A stretch of 64,000 nt of DNA. Origin: Acidobacteriota bacterium (GTDB taxonomy: Bacteria; Acidobacteriota; Blastocatellia; Pyrinomonadales; Pyrinomonadaceae). Positions 52,950 to 61,018 of the stretch are shown one piece after another; the first letter of the stretch is position 1; each line of letters begins with the position of its first letter. The notes beneath the pieces were generated by a model. The model searched no databases. It was not told the DNA's origin and was given only the letters and a program-made list of their open reading frames with translations. The DNA lies in NCBI GenBank assembly GCA_020199975.1, contig JAIVJP010000284.1, positions 1 through 64,000 on the forward strand, given 5' to 3'. The position numbers were made by a program, and so were the translations under genes.

Positions 52950-55900
52950 TTAGTCGATCGAAAAGTATTTCGCTTCCGGGTGATGAACAATGATGGCGGA
53001 AGTGGATTGCTCAGGCTCGAGTTGAAATTCTTCACTTAGTTCTACATCGATGCGGCCTGGTTCGAGCAGTTCGAAAAGTTTCGCCTGGTCTTCAAGATTG
53101 GGACAAGCCGGGTAACCAAAACTAAAACGTGAACCCTGATATTGCTGGCGGAAAAGCTTGTTTATATCGGCTGCATCGTCGTCGGCAATGCCCAACTCCT
53201 CGCGAATGCGCTTGTGCCAAAATTCAGCAAGGGCCTCGGCGCCTTCTACGCTTAGCCCATGGAAATAAAGATAGTTGGCGTAGTTGTCGCTTTTGAACAG
53301 CTCATGCGCGTACTCACTGGCACGACGCCCCATGGTAACGAGGTGGAATGCAACTACATCCATGCGGCCCGATTCTACGGACGCAAAAAAGTCGGCCAGG
53401 CAAAGGTGCTTTGACGCAGGCTGGCGCGGAAAAGTGAAACGCAGACGCTCAATTTTCTGATCGTCCTCGTAAACTATCAGGTCATTACCCGATGATTGCG
53501 CGGGAAAATATCCGTAAACAACCTGCGGCAGTAATAGCTGTTCGCGCTTACTTCTTTCTATGAGCCCTTCATAAATAGGACGCACCGTCTCGCGCACAAG
53601 TGATTGATATTCTTCCGCCGGTCTGCGTCCCTGTTTGAACTGCCACTGCCCTTTAAACAGGGCGGTTTCATTCACGAAGGAAAACACGTCGTCAAGATCG
53701 ATATTGTCGACCACACGGGAACCGTAAAACGGAGCTTGAGGAATCAGGACATCGGTGCGAATCGCGGAGCGCGTCGTGTGCCTCGTATCGCCGTCGCTTA
53801 TTGCTCCGCGCGGCTTTGCTCTCTTACTGATGCCGAGCTTCGCTTCCTCTCCGACGCGATCTTCTATGTCTTCAGTCTGCTCGCCCTGGGTGGCGCCCGC
53901 TGCCGCTGCCGCCTTCGTAAGATCCGCAGTGATTACTTGTTCGCCGTTACCGCCGACGAGCTTATCCATCGTGTGTAATCCGGCAAATGCATCACCGGCA
54001 TAGTAAAGGCTGCCTTTATAGATAGACTTCAGATCCTCGTCTACGTAGCGACGGGTCAATGCTGCGCCTCCAAGAATTACCGGCACGGTTATGCCGCGCT
54101 CGTTCATGAGATCGAGATTGTCCTTCATGATCAAAGTAGACTTTACCAGCAACCCACTCATGCCAATCGCGTCCGCCTGGTGTTCCTCCTGCGCCTGGAG
54201 AATATTGTCAATGGGCTGCTTGATGCCGAGATTTATTACTTTGTAACCGTTGTTGGTGAGAATGATGTCGACAAGGTTTTTCCCAATGTCGTGAACGTCG
54301 CCTTTGACAGTGGCGAGCACCAAGGTGCCCTTCGCCGTTGCCCCACCCTTCTTCTCCATAAAAGGTTCCAGAAAACGCACGGCCGCTTTCATCGCTTCCG
54401 CTGACTGCAGGACGAACGGTAGCTGCATCTGCCCGCTACCAAAGAGATCGCCGACGACTTTCATACCCCCAAGCAGGATATTGTTGATGATATCGAGCGC
54501 GGGATATGCTTCCAGCGCCGTGGTGAGTTCTGCTTCCAACCCGATCTTTTCGCCGTCGATGATGTGATTCTTAAGACGTTCTTCAACAGTCGCACCCTTG
54601 GATTCCTTCTTCGCGGCCTTACTCTTCACGTTTTCAAACAATGTCGTGAACGCGGTCAGCGGATCATAAGTACAAACATCTCCCTCAAACTCGCGCCGGT
54701 CGTAGATCAAGTCACGCGCGACTTTCAGCTCCTGTTCACCGATTCGATTCAGCGGTTCAATCTTGCTGGCGTTAACTATTGCGGCATCCAGGCCAGCTTC
54801 TACTGCGTCGTGGAGAAACACGGAGTTTAATACGACACGAGAAGCCGGATTCAATCCAAATGAGATGTTGGAGACGCCGAGAATTGTGAAACAGCCGGTT
54901 AATTCCTTTTTAATTCGACGGATTCCTTCGATTGTCTCCAGCGCGTTGCGGCGGTCCTCTTCAATGCCGGTCGATATCGGAAGTGCTAACGGATCGAAGA
55001 AGATGTCACTGGCCGGAAGACCTAATTCACCTGTTGCCTGTTCGTACGCTCGTTTGGCGATGGCAAATTTCCCATCAGCAGTTCGCGCCATCCCCTCTTC
55101 ATCGATTGTTCCAATGACAACGCTGGCGCCGTAGCGCTTCGCGAGATCAATGACTTTCGTGAAACGCGGCACGCCGTCTTCATAATTCGTCGAATTCAGA
55201 ATGCTCTTACCACCGGCGTGCTGCAGACCGGCTTCCATCTTCTCCCACTCGGTGGAGTCAAACATCAGCGGCAGCTTGATATTTGTTACAAGTCGTGAGG
55301 CAAGCTGGTGCATATCCTTCTCGCCATTGCGGCCCACGAAGTCGACGTTCACGTCCAACACGTGTGCGCCTTCGCGCTCCTGCTCTTTTGCCAAAGCAAC
55401 CAGTCCATCCCAATTTTCGGCGTTGAGCAGGTCGCGCATCTTCTTAGAGCCGCTGGCGTTTACTCGCTCGCCTACAATTAGAAACGAGGCATCCTGCACA
55501 TACGGTTGTTGAAAATAGATCGACGAAGCAGCCGGGATAAGTTTTGCGTCGCGGCTCTTCGGTGAAATGCGCTGCATTGCTTCGACCACTAACTTCAGAT
55601 GAGCTGGCGTCGTGCCGCAGCAACCACCAACCACGTTCACACCGAAGTCACTGGCAAAGTGAATGACTTGATTCGTGAAAGTCTCCGGGGTCTCGTCGTA
55701 ATGCATTTTGCCTTCAACCACAGAAGGCAATCCGGCGTTAGGCAGCACCGACACTGGCAGCGGGGCGTTCTCGCACAGGTAGCGAATGCTTTCGGTCATG
55801 TGTCGCGGACCGGTCCCACAGTTCATACCGATTACATCGATCGGAAATGGAGCCAACGCAGTTAGTGCGGCACCAATCTCGGTCCCATTGAGCATCGTGC

Positions 55901-56489
55901 CAAACACCTCGATGGTGACCTGCGCGATAACCGGAACGCGCACACGATGCTTCTCAAAGTGCGCAAAGATTGCGCCGAGCGCCGCTTTTGTTTGCAGCAA
56001 ATCCTGACAGGTCTCGACTATCAGGAGATCTACGCCGCCATCCAGGAGCCCGCGTACTTGTTCGGCATACGCCGCTCGGAGATCGGCGAACGTGATATGA
56101 CCGAGCGTCGGAAGCTTGCGGCCTGGGCCCATTGAGCCCGCGACCCAGCGAGGTTTGTCCTTGGTTGAGTAATCTGCGGCAACACGTTTGCCTAGACGAG
56201 CGGCCAGGACGTTCATGTCATACGCCTTATCGGCCATGTCGTATTCAGCAAAATCTACAGGCGTCCCGTTGAATGAATTGGTCTCGATTACGTCGCAGCC
56301 AACGTCGAGAAACGCGACGTGGACGTTTTCCACCGCGTCGGGCCGGGTGACGAGTAAGTTCTCGTTACAGCCTTCAAACCGTAGCCCGCCAAAATCCTCC
56401 AGCGTGAGATTTTGGACCTGCAGGTTGGTGCCCATCGCGCCGTCAAAGACGACGATGCGCTCCTTTAATGTGTCGAGAAAATCACTCAT
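52950..56489 (-). CDS. metH: Cobalamin-dependent methionine synthase
   Basis: 1179 residues, full length with all four modules. The homocysteine domain begins VVFDGAMGTNLQVQN and carries the zinc cysteines in GGCCGTTPAHL (about 285-295). The pterin domain starts FLIVGERVNASGSKKMRDL. The cobalamin cap and Rossmann domain have VKGDVHDIGKNLV with the cobalt-ligating H733. The C-terminal activation domain (DDVFSFVNETALFKGQWQFK onwards) binds SAM for reductive reactivation. Transfers methyl from 5-methyl-THF to homocysteine. A structured leader with its own terminator lies upstream on the same strand. Confidence 0.96.
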   Translation of the reverse strand: MSDFLDTLKERIVVFDGAMGTNLQVQNLTLEDFGGLRFEGCNENLLVTRPDAVENVHVAFLDVGCDVIETNSFNGTPVDFAEYDMADKAYDMNVLAARLGKRVAADYSTKDKPRWVAGSMGPGRKLPTLGHITFADLRAAYAEQVRGLLDGGVDLLIVETCQDLLQTKAALGAIFAHFEKHRVRVPVIAQVTIEVFGTMLNGTEIGAALTALAPFPIDVIGMNCGTGPRHMTESIRYLCENAPLPVSVLPNAGLPSVVEGKMHYDETPETFTNQVIHFASDFGVNVVGGCCGTTPAHLKLVVEAMQRISPKSRDAKLIPAASSIYFQQPYVQDASFLIVGERVNASGSKKMRDLLNAENWDGLVALAKEQEREGAHVLDVNVDFVGRNGEKDMHQLASRLVTNIKLPLMFDSTEWEKMEAGLQHAGGKSILNSTNYEDGVPRFTKVIDLAKRYGASVVIGTIDEEGMARTADGKFAIAKRAYEQATGELGLPASDIFFDPLALPISTGIEEDRRNALETIEGIRRIKKELTGCFTILGVSNISFGLNPASRVVLNSVFLHDAVEAGLDAAIVNASKIEPLNRIGEQELKVARDLIYDRREFEGDVCTYDPLTAFTTLFENVKSKAAKKESKGATVEERLKNHIIDGEKIGLEAELTTALEAYPALDIINNILLGGMKVVGDLFGSGQMQLPFVLQSAEAMKAAVRFLEPFMEKKGGATAKGTLVLATVKGDVHDIGKNLVDIILTNNGYKVINLGIKQPIDNILQAQEEHQADAIGMSGLLVKSTLIMKDNLDLMNERGITVPVILGGAALTRRYVDEDLKSIYKGSLYYAGDAFAGLHTMDKLVGGNGEQVITADLTKAAAAAGATQGEQTEDIEDRVGEEAKLGISKRAKPRGAISDGDTRHTTRSAIRTDVLIPQAPFYGSRVVDNIDLDDVFSFVNETALFKGQWQFKQGRRPAEEYQSLVRETVRPIYEGLIERSKREQLLLPQVVYGYFPAQSSGNDLIVYEDDQKIERLRFTFPRQPASKHLCLADFFASVESGRMDVVAFHLVTMGRRASEYAHELFKSDNYANYLYFHGLSVEGAEALAEFWHKRIREELGIADDDAADINKLFRQQYQGSRFSFGYPACPNLEDQAKLFELLEPGRIDVELSEEFQLEPEQSTSAIIVHHPEAKYFSID

Positions 56490-56610
56490 TTCCGATTGCC
56501 GATTTCCAATTGCCGATTTTCCGTTTGCTAGTTTCGAATTTAATCACAGCCTTTTATGCCCGCCGCCCTTGCCTTTCAATCGGCATTCGGCAATTGGCAA
56601 TCGGCAATGA
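56489..56610. repeat. heptamer foldback, GATTGCC/GGCAATC word
   Basis: The left arm (56489-56540) reads GATTGCCGATTTCCAATTGC with further words. The right arm (56576-56610) reads CGGCATTCGGCAATTGGCAA, then TCGGCAATG. Arms are inverted, period 7. It lies between the metH start and the terminator of the putative RNA leader. Confidence 0.9.
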
Positions 56611-56642
56611 CAAAAGCCCCGCGCCAAACAACGCGGGGCTTG
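56611..56642 (-). terminator. rho-independent terminator or attenuator upstream of metH
   Basis: On the minus strand, AGCCCCGCG and CGCGGGGCT pair perfectly over 9 bp (56615-56623 with 56632-56640) around an 8-base loop, followed by TTTTGTC. The T tract is on the minus-strand side only. Transcription towards metH must pass it. Confidence 0.85.
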
Positions 56643-56815
56643 CCAAAGCCTTTTCGTCAGTCCTGTTAAGTCAAGACTCGCCGAGCTGTTTAGCCGATTG
56701 TTTTACGTGGCCGCAAGTCGCCTTAACTCACCACGTTTGGTCCGGCAGTCATTGAAGCATCGCACCGTAAGACTGTCAAGCTATTAGGGCCAACGACGCC
56801 GGACCAACAGGAGTT
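56643..56815 (-). ncRNA. candidate structured RNA leader (possible riboswitch) of metH
   Basis: Minus-strand folding visible by eye: a closing stem CCTGTT (56811-56806) with AACAGG (56667-56662). Inside it are a stem GGTCCGGC (56805-56798) with GCCGGACC (56746-56739) and a stem ACGTGG (56736-56731) with CCACGT (56710-56705), plus smaller hairpins towards the 3' side. A multi-branched fold followed at once by a terminator before metH suggests attenuation. It does not match the SAM-I, SAM-II, SAH, cobalamin or THF consensus as I know them, so it could be an unknown class or a free-standing small RNA. Confidence 0.5.
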
Positions 56816-56857
56816 TTCATTTCCCATTTTACGGTTTAGCCCTTACCATTTCCCACC

Positions 56858-57361
56858 ATGCGACGCGCAATCTACCCCGGCTCATTCGATCCAGTCACTA
56901 ACGGACACCTTGACATCATCGAACGAGGTTGCAAGTTGTTTGATGAGATCATCGTAGCTATCCTGGTCCATCCTGAAAAGCAGCCCTTTTTTACCATTGA
57001 GGAGCGACGAGAAATGTTGTCGCAGGTGTTGCAACAAATTGATCGTGGTTCCTGCAAAGTTCATGTTGATCATTTCCAGGGGCTACTGGTCCAATATGCG
57101 GTTGCCCAACAGGCAAACGCGATCGTGCGCGGCATCCGGGCGATTTCTGACTATGAATATGAACTACAGATGGCATTGATGAACCGGCGGCTGGAGCCTT
57201 CGATAGAAACCGTTTTCATGATGCCTGCCGAAACGTACTCTTACGTCAGCTCGAGACTAGTCAAAGAAGTATTTCAGTTGGGTGGCACACTCGATGGATT
57301 AGTGCCGCCGGTGGTGGAAGCGCGCATGAAACGGAAGGTTAGACAGAGCGCCAATGACTAA
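56858..57361 (+). CDS. coaD: Phosphopantetheine adenylyltransferase
   Basis: 167 residues. Fourth step of coenzyme A synthesis: adenylates 4'-phosphopantetheine to dephospho-CoA. The nucleotidyltransferase motif YPGSFDPVTNGHLDIIERG (5-23) holds the TxGH element. VRGIRAISDYEYELQMALMN and the C-terminal SYVSSRLVKEV are diagnostic. The last 8 bp overlap the aminotransferase gene (ATGACTAA). Confidence 0.96.
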   Translation: MRRAIYPGSFDPVTNGHLDIIERGCKLFDEIIVAILVHPEKQPFFTIEERREMLSQVLQQIDRGSCKVHVDHFQGLLVQYAVAQQANAIVRGIRAISDYEYELQMALMNRRLEPSIETVFMMPAETYSYVSSRLVKEVFQLGGTLDGLVPPVVEARMKRKVRQSAND

Positions 57362-58556
57362 ACCAGCTTCATCGCTTTTTCCAGTTTCAGAAAACGTCGC
57401 GAAGATGCAGGCCTCGTCCACTCTTGCTGCCATTCAGGCGGCCGAAGCTTTGCGCGCGCAGGGTGTCAGCGTTGTCGACTTTGGTGCAGGTGAGCCGGAT
57501 TTCGATACCCCGGACAATATTAAACAAGCTGCTGATCGGGCGATGATCGCGGGCCGCACAAAATACACCGCGACCGCAGGCACGCGCGAACTGCAACAGT
57601 CGATCATCGACTTTTACCAACGCGAGTTTGGCGCGGGCTATGAGCGATCAGAAGTGATGGGAACTTCGGGGGGCAAGCAGGCGATATTTAATGCCGTTGT
57701 GACGCTCGTAAATCCGGGCGACGAAGTGCTGCTGGCAAAACCTTACTGGGTGACCTTTCCGGAGATTGTAATTTTTGCAGGCGCGTCGCCGGTATTTATT
57801 GAGACGGAAGAAACTTGCTTTTTGCTGACGGCCGCGCAGGTTGAGAAAGCGATAACCCCGCGCACCAAACTGATAATACTCAACTCGCCGAACAATCCTT
57901 CAGGCCGCGTTATTCCGCCCGGCGAATTCGAACGAATCATGGAGCTATTGGCCGAGCGCGGCATCTACGTGGTTTCGGACGAATGCTATTTGCGTTTTGT
58001 TTACCCGCCGGCGGAAGTTTTCAGTGCGGCTGCTTTGCCTGACAGACTGCGACAACGTCTTTGCATCGCCGGTTCATTCTCAAAAACATATGCGATGACG
58101 GGTTGGCGGATCGGCTATGCGCTGGCGCCGCGCGAATGGACCAGCGCAATGTTGAAGGTCCAGGGACACTCAACCAGCAATGCAAACTCGATTGCGCAAA
58201 GTGCGGCAGTCGAGGCACTGAATGGGCCCCAGGATTCTGTGGCTGCGATGCTTACTGAGTACACCTCGCGGCGAGCGTGGCTGTTAAATGCATTGAAAGA
58301 GATTCCGCGCATAAGTTGCGCCGAGCCTGAAGGCGCGTTTTATGTTTTTCCCAACGTGCGAAACTGCTTGAACGCGGAAGTGAAACGCTCGGCGGAATTT
58401 GCGGCACGTTTGTTGGCAGAAGAACAGACGGTTGTAACAGACGGCGCTGCCTTTGGTGCTGAGGGTTGTATTCGTATTTCCTACGCTACTTCGATGGAGC
58501 AGCTGCGCGAAGGCGTGAAACGAATGAAGCGCTTCGTTGATAGATTGTCGCCTTAG
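57354..58556 (+). CDS. Pyridoxal-phosphate aspartate/prephenate-type aminotransferase (class I)
   Basis: 400 residues, fold type I. Key elements: VDFGAGEPDFDTPDNIKQAA, KYTATAGTRELQ, GGKQAIFNAV, NSPNNPSGRVI, SDECYLRFVY, and the PLP lysine in SFSKTYAMTGWRIGYA (about residue 244). The Arg that binds the substrate carboxylate is in CIRISYATS. It resembles the AspC/Ib-gamma type that transaminates aspartate and, in some lineages, prephenate. Overlaps coaD. A terminator follows. Confidence 0.9.
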   Translation: MTKPASSLFPVSENVAKMQASSTLAAIQAAEALRAQGVSVVDFGAGEPDFDTPDNIKQAADRAMIAGRTKYTATAGTRELQQSIIDFYQREFGAGYERSEVMGTSGGKQAIFNAVVTLVNPGDEVLLAKPYWVTFPEIVIFAGASPVFIETEETCFLLTAAQVEKAITPRTKLIILNSPNNPSGRVIPPGEFERIMELLAERGIYVVSDECYLRFVYPPAEVFSAAALPDRLRQRLCIAGSFSKTYAMTGWRIGYALAPREWTSAMLKVQGHSTSNANSIAQSAAVEALNGPQDSVAAMLTEYTSRRAWLLNALKEIPRISCAEPEGAFYVFPNVRNCLNAEVKRSAEFAARLLAEEQTVVTDGAAFGAEGCIRISYATSMEQLREGVKRMKRFVDRLSP

Positions 58557-58590
58557 CCAAAAAACTAGTTTGGCAGTGGCTAAAACAAGA

Positions 58591-58624
58591 AGGGCGGCAA
58601 CTGAATCCAGTCGCCGCCCTTTTT
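58591..58624. terminator. bidirectional rho-independent terminator
   Basis: AGGGCGGC (58591-58598) pairs with GCCGCCCT (58613-58620), with an inner CTG/CAG extension, followed by TTTTT on the plus strand. On the minus strand the same stem leads into TTCTTGTTTT. It sits between convergent genes. Confidence 0.9.
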
Positions 58625-58640
58625 ACTGTTGGAGAACACC

Positions 58641-60119
58641 TTAATAAAGGTTGAAGTTGTATTCCAGTTGGATGTACATGGATACGGGGCGTCCATCCTT
58701 GGTGGCTGGCACAAACCTGATTTGCCGTGCTGCCGCGATTGCCCGCTCAGTTAATCCAAACGGTAACCCAGATCTAGCACTTATATTGGTAACCTGCCCA
58801 CCGGATGTGAACACCGCACGCAGGATCACTGTCCCAGTTATTTGGTTCTTGCGCGCATCTTCGGTGTACTGAGGCTCCGGCTTGGATAAGACGCGGGCCT
58901 TGGTATTAACGTCCTTACCACTAAACACCTTCTTATAGTCCGTACCGCCACCGCCGCCGCCGGGACCACCACCACCGTCATTGCGATCGCCGCCGCCAGT
59001 GTTGCCGCCGCGACCTGGTCCGTAACCACCACCTTCGCCCGGTCCCATACCGCCACCGGTTCCAGTGCCCATACCATTGCCCGTGCCGGGACCTGAAGAT
59101 GGGTCAGTGCTTTTGGACTCGCGCAGACCGTAGTTAAGATTGCGGGTATCCGGTGGAAATAACATTGGATCGGCAACAATCGTGGCCGCTACGGGTAAGG
59201 ACGGATTCTTTAACGCAGGCGGTTTCGGGTCTGGAGCCACAACCTGCGGAATCGTCAGTGAAGCTTGCGGGGTTTTTCCAAACGATGCGGGTTTCTGTTC
59301 CTGTCGCCCACCACCGCCGCCACCGCCGGCCTTTTCCTGTTTTGGCTTGCTGCCGCCACCGTCGCCTTTAGCTTGTCCTGCCGTGCCTTCGTCTGGAGTA
59401 GGCTGGTCAGCGGGTATATCGATCAATTGATCGACAACTAATTCTTCCGCCGCTGCCCGTTCCTGATCCTGGCGCGTTTGCACCCGATCAAGCCACAGAA
59501 CTCCAAACACCGCTGTGATCAACACAAACAGTGCCGTCAAAACACCCGTTGCAACATTTGGCTGGGACAGAAAACGCCACCCCGCCTGGCCATAGCCGGT
59601 GATCATGCGCTTCGAGAAGCCGAATGGGTCGCGCTTGAATTCGGGCCACGTTAATTCCGATTCATGGGCCACTTCGCGAAGTACCAGGCTCAGCCGCGCC
59701 ATCAATCCTGCATCGTCGATAAATGTCAGGTGATATTCGCCACGCGGCAAAACAGCAGCACCCGCTGCCCCGGCGAGAACCGGCGCGGCGATGCGGTCAG
59801 TAAAGGTCGGGTTACTCGCGACCTTCTTTTCCGGTTCCGCAATAGGTGCGTTTAAGGGGGTGCCATCCACGGGACAAAAGCTGAACTTATCCGCGAACTC
59901 TTCTCTGCAAGTGGAACAAAACTTCATTTCACGTACCTCTTTTTGGCTTTGGGGGAGCAGTACTGAATTTGCAGTATCTGCGTTTCCAAACTCCTGATAA
60001 TAACTGTTTGCGACGCGTTGATCGAGTTCTTTTGAAGGTTCTGGAGCAATCCAGCGATCAAGCAAACTCTTCAAATCATCTTCCGAGATAAAGCTGTCTC
60101 CCGGGTCAATGCTGCTCAT
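58641..60119 (-). CDS. TonB-family energy transducer with N-terminal sigma-linked segment and zinc ribbon
   Basis: 492 residues from the ATG at 60119, one base after the sigma-factor stop. Order: an acidic N-terminal segment with LLDRWIAPEPSKELDQRV (about 18-35), a zinc ribbon CSTCREEFADKFSFCPVDG (about 67-85), and a cytosolic stretch. One membrane helix (VATGVLTALFVLITAVFGVL) and a long Gly/Pro-rich linker (about 250-395) follow. A TonB C-terminal domain comes last (PEPQYTEDARKNQITGTVIL). The cytosolic part next to an ECF sigma gene could act as an anti-sigma, making a membrane-to-sigma signal route; this is inference. Confidence 0.82.
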   Translation of the reverse strand: MSSIDPGDSFISEDDLKSLLDRWIAPEPSKELDQRVANSYYQEFGNADTANSVLLPQSQKEVREMKFCSTCREEFADKFSFCPVDGTPLNAPIAEPEKKVASNPTFTDRIAAPVLAGAAGAAVLPRGEYHLTFIDDAGLMARLSLVLREVAHESELTWPEFKRDPFGFSKRMITGYGQAGWRFLSQPNVATGVLTALFVLITAVFGVLWLDRVQTRQDQERAAAEELVVDQLIDIPADQPTPDEGTAGQAKGDGGGSKPKQEKAGGGGGGGRQEQKPASFGKTPQASLTIPQVVAPDPKPPALKNPSLPVAATIVADPMLFPPDTRNLNYGLRESKSTDPSSGPGTGNGMGTGTGGGMGPGEGGGYGPGRGGNTGGGDRNDGGGGPGGGGGGTDYKKVFSGKDVNTKARVLSKPEPQYTEDARKNQITGTVILRAVFTSGGQVTNISARSGLPFGLTERAIAAARQIRFVPATKDGRPVSMYIQLEYNFNLY

Positions 60120-60120
60120 T

Positions 60121-60756
60121 TCAAGCCTTCTCCAAAGTAACAATTTCCCTGTGGCTATTCAAATAAGGTTGCAGCGTTTTCCTCAGCCGTGCGCGGGCCC
60201 GGTGGAGCCTTGCTTTTACCGCGCCAACATCGCTGCCCACCATGCTCGCGATTTCGTTCAGCGAGATTCCTTCATATTCGAAAAGAACTAACGCTTCGCG
60301 CTGTAAATGGGGCAAGTTTGCCACCGCTTCCGCCACGGTTTGGGACAATTCGTTCTCCAGCAATCTACCGAGCGGCGCCTTACCGACGGCTATAAAGTCA
60401 TTCTCATCGAATTCATCCAGCGCCGACTCTCGACCCAAGGTGCGCAACTGCTTAAGCCAAAGATTCCGGGTGGCCGCCAACAGATAGGTGCGCAAGGACG
60501 CCCGCCCGGGATCGAAACTCGCTACCCTCTTTATCAAACTCAGGAAACAATCGTGGGTTAAGTCTTCCGCATTTTCGACGTTGCCTGACAATCGGTAGGC
60601 AAAACGAAACACTGGTTTTCGATGCCGTTCATACAACTCCTGGAAGGCGGCCGCGTCGCCCGCTCCTGCCGATTCAAGCAAAAATTCGTCTGTGTTTCTC
60701 TCTGGCAATCGCCACTCGATTCTGCAGGAATCGCTTCCTACTAGTATTACCGACAA
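60121..60756 (-). CDS. ECF-type RNA polymerase sigma factor
   Basis: 211 residues. Region 2 has FQELYERHRKPVFRFAYRLS and DLTHDCFLSLIKRVASFD. Region 4 has LPHLQREALVLFEYEGISLN followed by EIASMVGSDVGAVKARLHRA, the helix-turn-helix. No region 1 or 3, no C-terminal extension. Usual group of ECF factors cannot be fixed by eye. Coupled with the TonB-type gene, which starts one base after its stop. Confidence 0.92.
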   Translation of the reverse strand: MSVILVGSDSCRIEWRLPERNTDEFLLESAGAGDAAAFQELYERHRKPVFRFAYRLSGNVENAEDLTHDCFLSLIKRVASFDPGRASLRTYLLAATRNLWLKQLRTLGRESALDEFDENDFIAVGKAPLGRLLENELSQTVAEAVANLPHLQREALVLFEYEGISLNEIASMVGSDVGAVKARLHRARARLRKTLQPYLNSHREIVTLEKA

Positions 60757-60925
60757 ACAGGTAAAGGATACGGCTTTCCTTCAACTTTCGTTCGCCCGAG
60801 GCGGCATTTCAAATAACCGGGCCGAGTAAACTGCGTACAGCGGTCATGTTGTGAGCTTGTTCAAGCTTAACAGGTGGCCAATACTGTTCAACCCGAGGCT
60901 TTGGATGCATTTAGAAGGCAAACGG

Positions 60926-60954
60926 TTGACGACTAAATATCGTACCTCTAAGAT
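60926..60954 (+). promoter_or_regulatory. sigma-70-type promoter for the M16-like gene
   Basis: TTGACG (60926-60931), 17-bp spacer, TAAGAT (60949-60954), about 65 bp before the ATG at 61019. The rest of the 262-bp divergent gap shows no recognised element. Confidence 0.6.
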
Positions 60955-61018
60955 GTTTTCGCCTCCCTTTTTGGCCCAAATGACGGCCTGAGCTGGACAT
61001 TATTCAATCGGGAACCTT

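Noticed and set aside
56643..56815. Assignment of the metH leader as a SAM, SAH, cobalamin or THF riboswitch
   Set aside because: None of the conserved core strings of those classes could be found on the minus strand, so the class is left open.
56643..56815. Assignment of the same region as tmRNA, 6S RNA or RNase P RNA
   Set aside because: The tRNA-like ends, the single long rod with central bubble, and the conserved RNase P cores are all absent.
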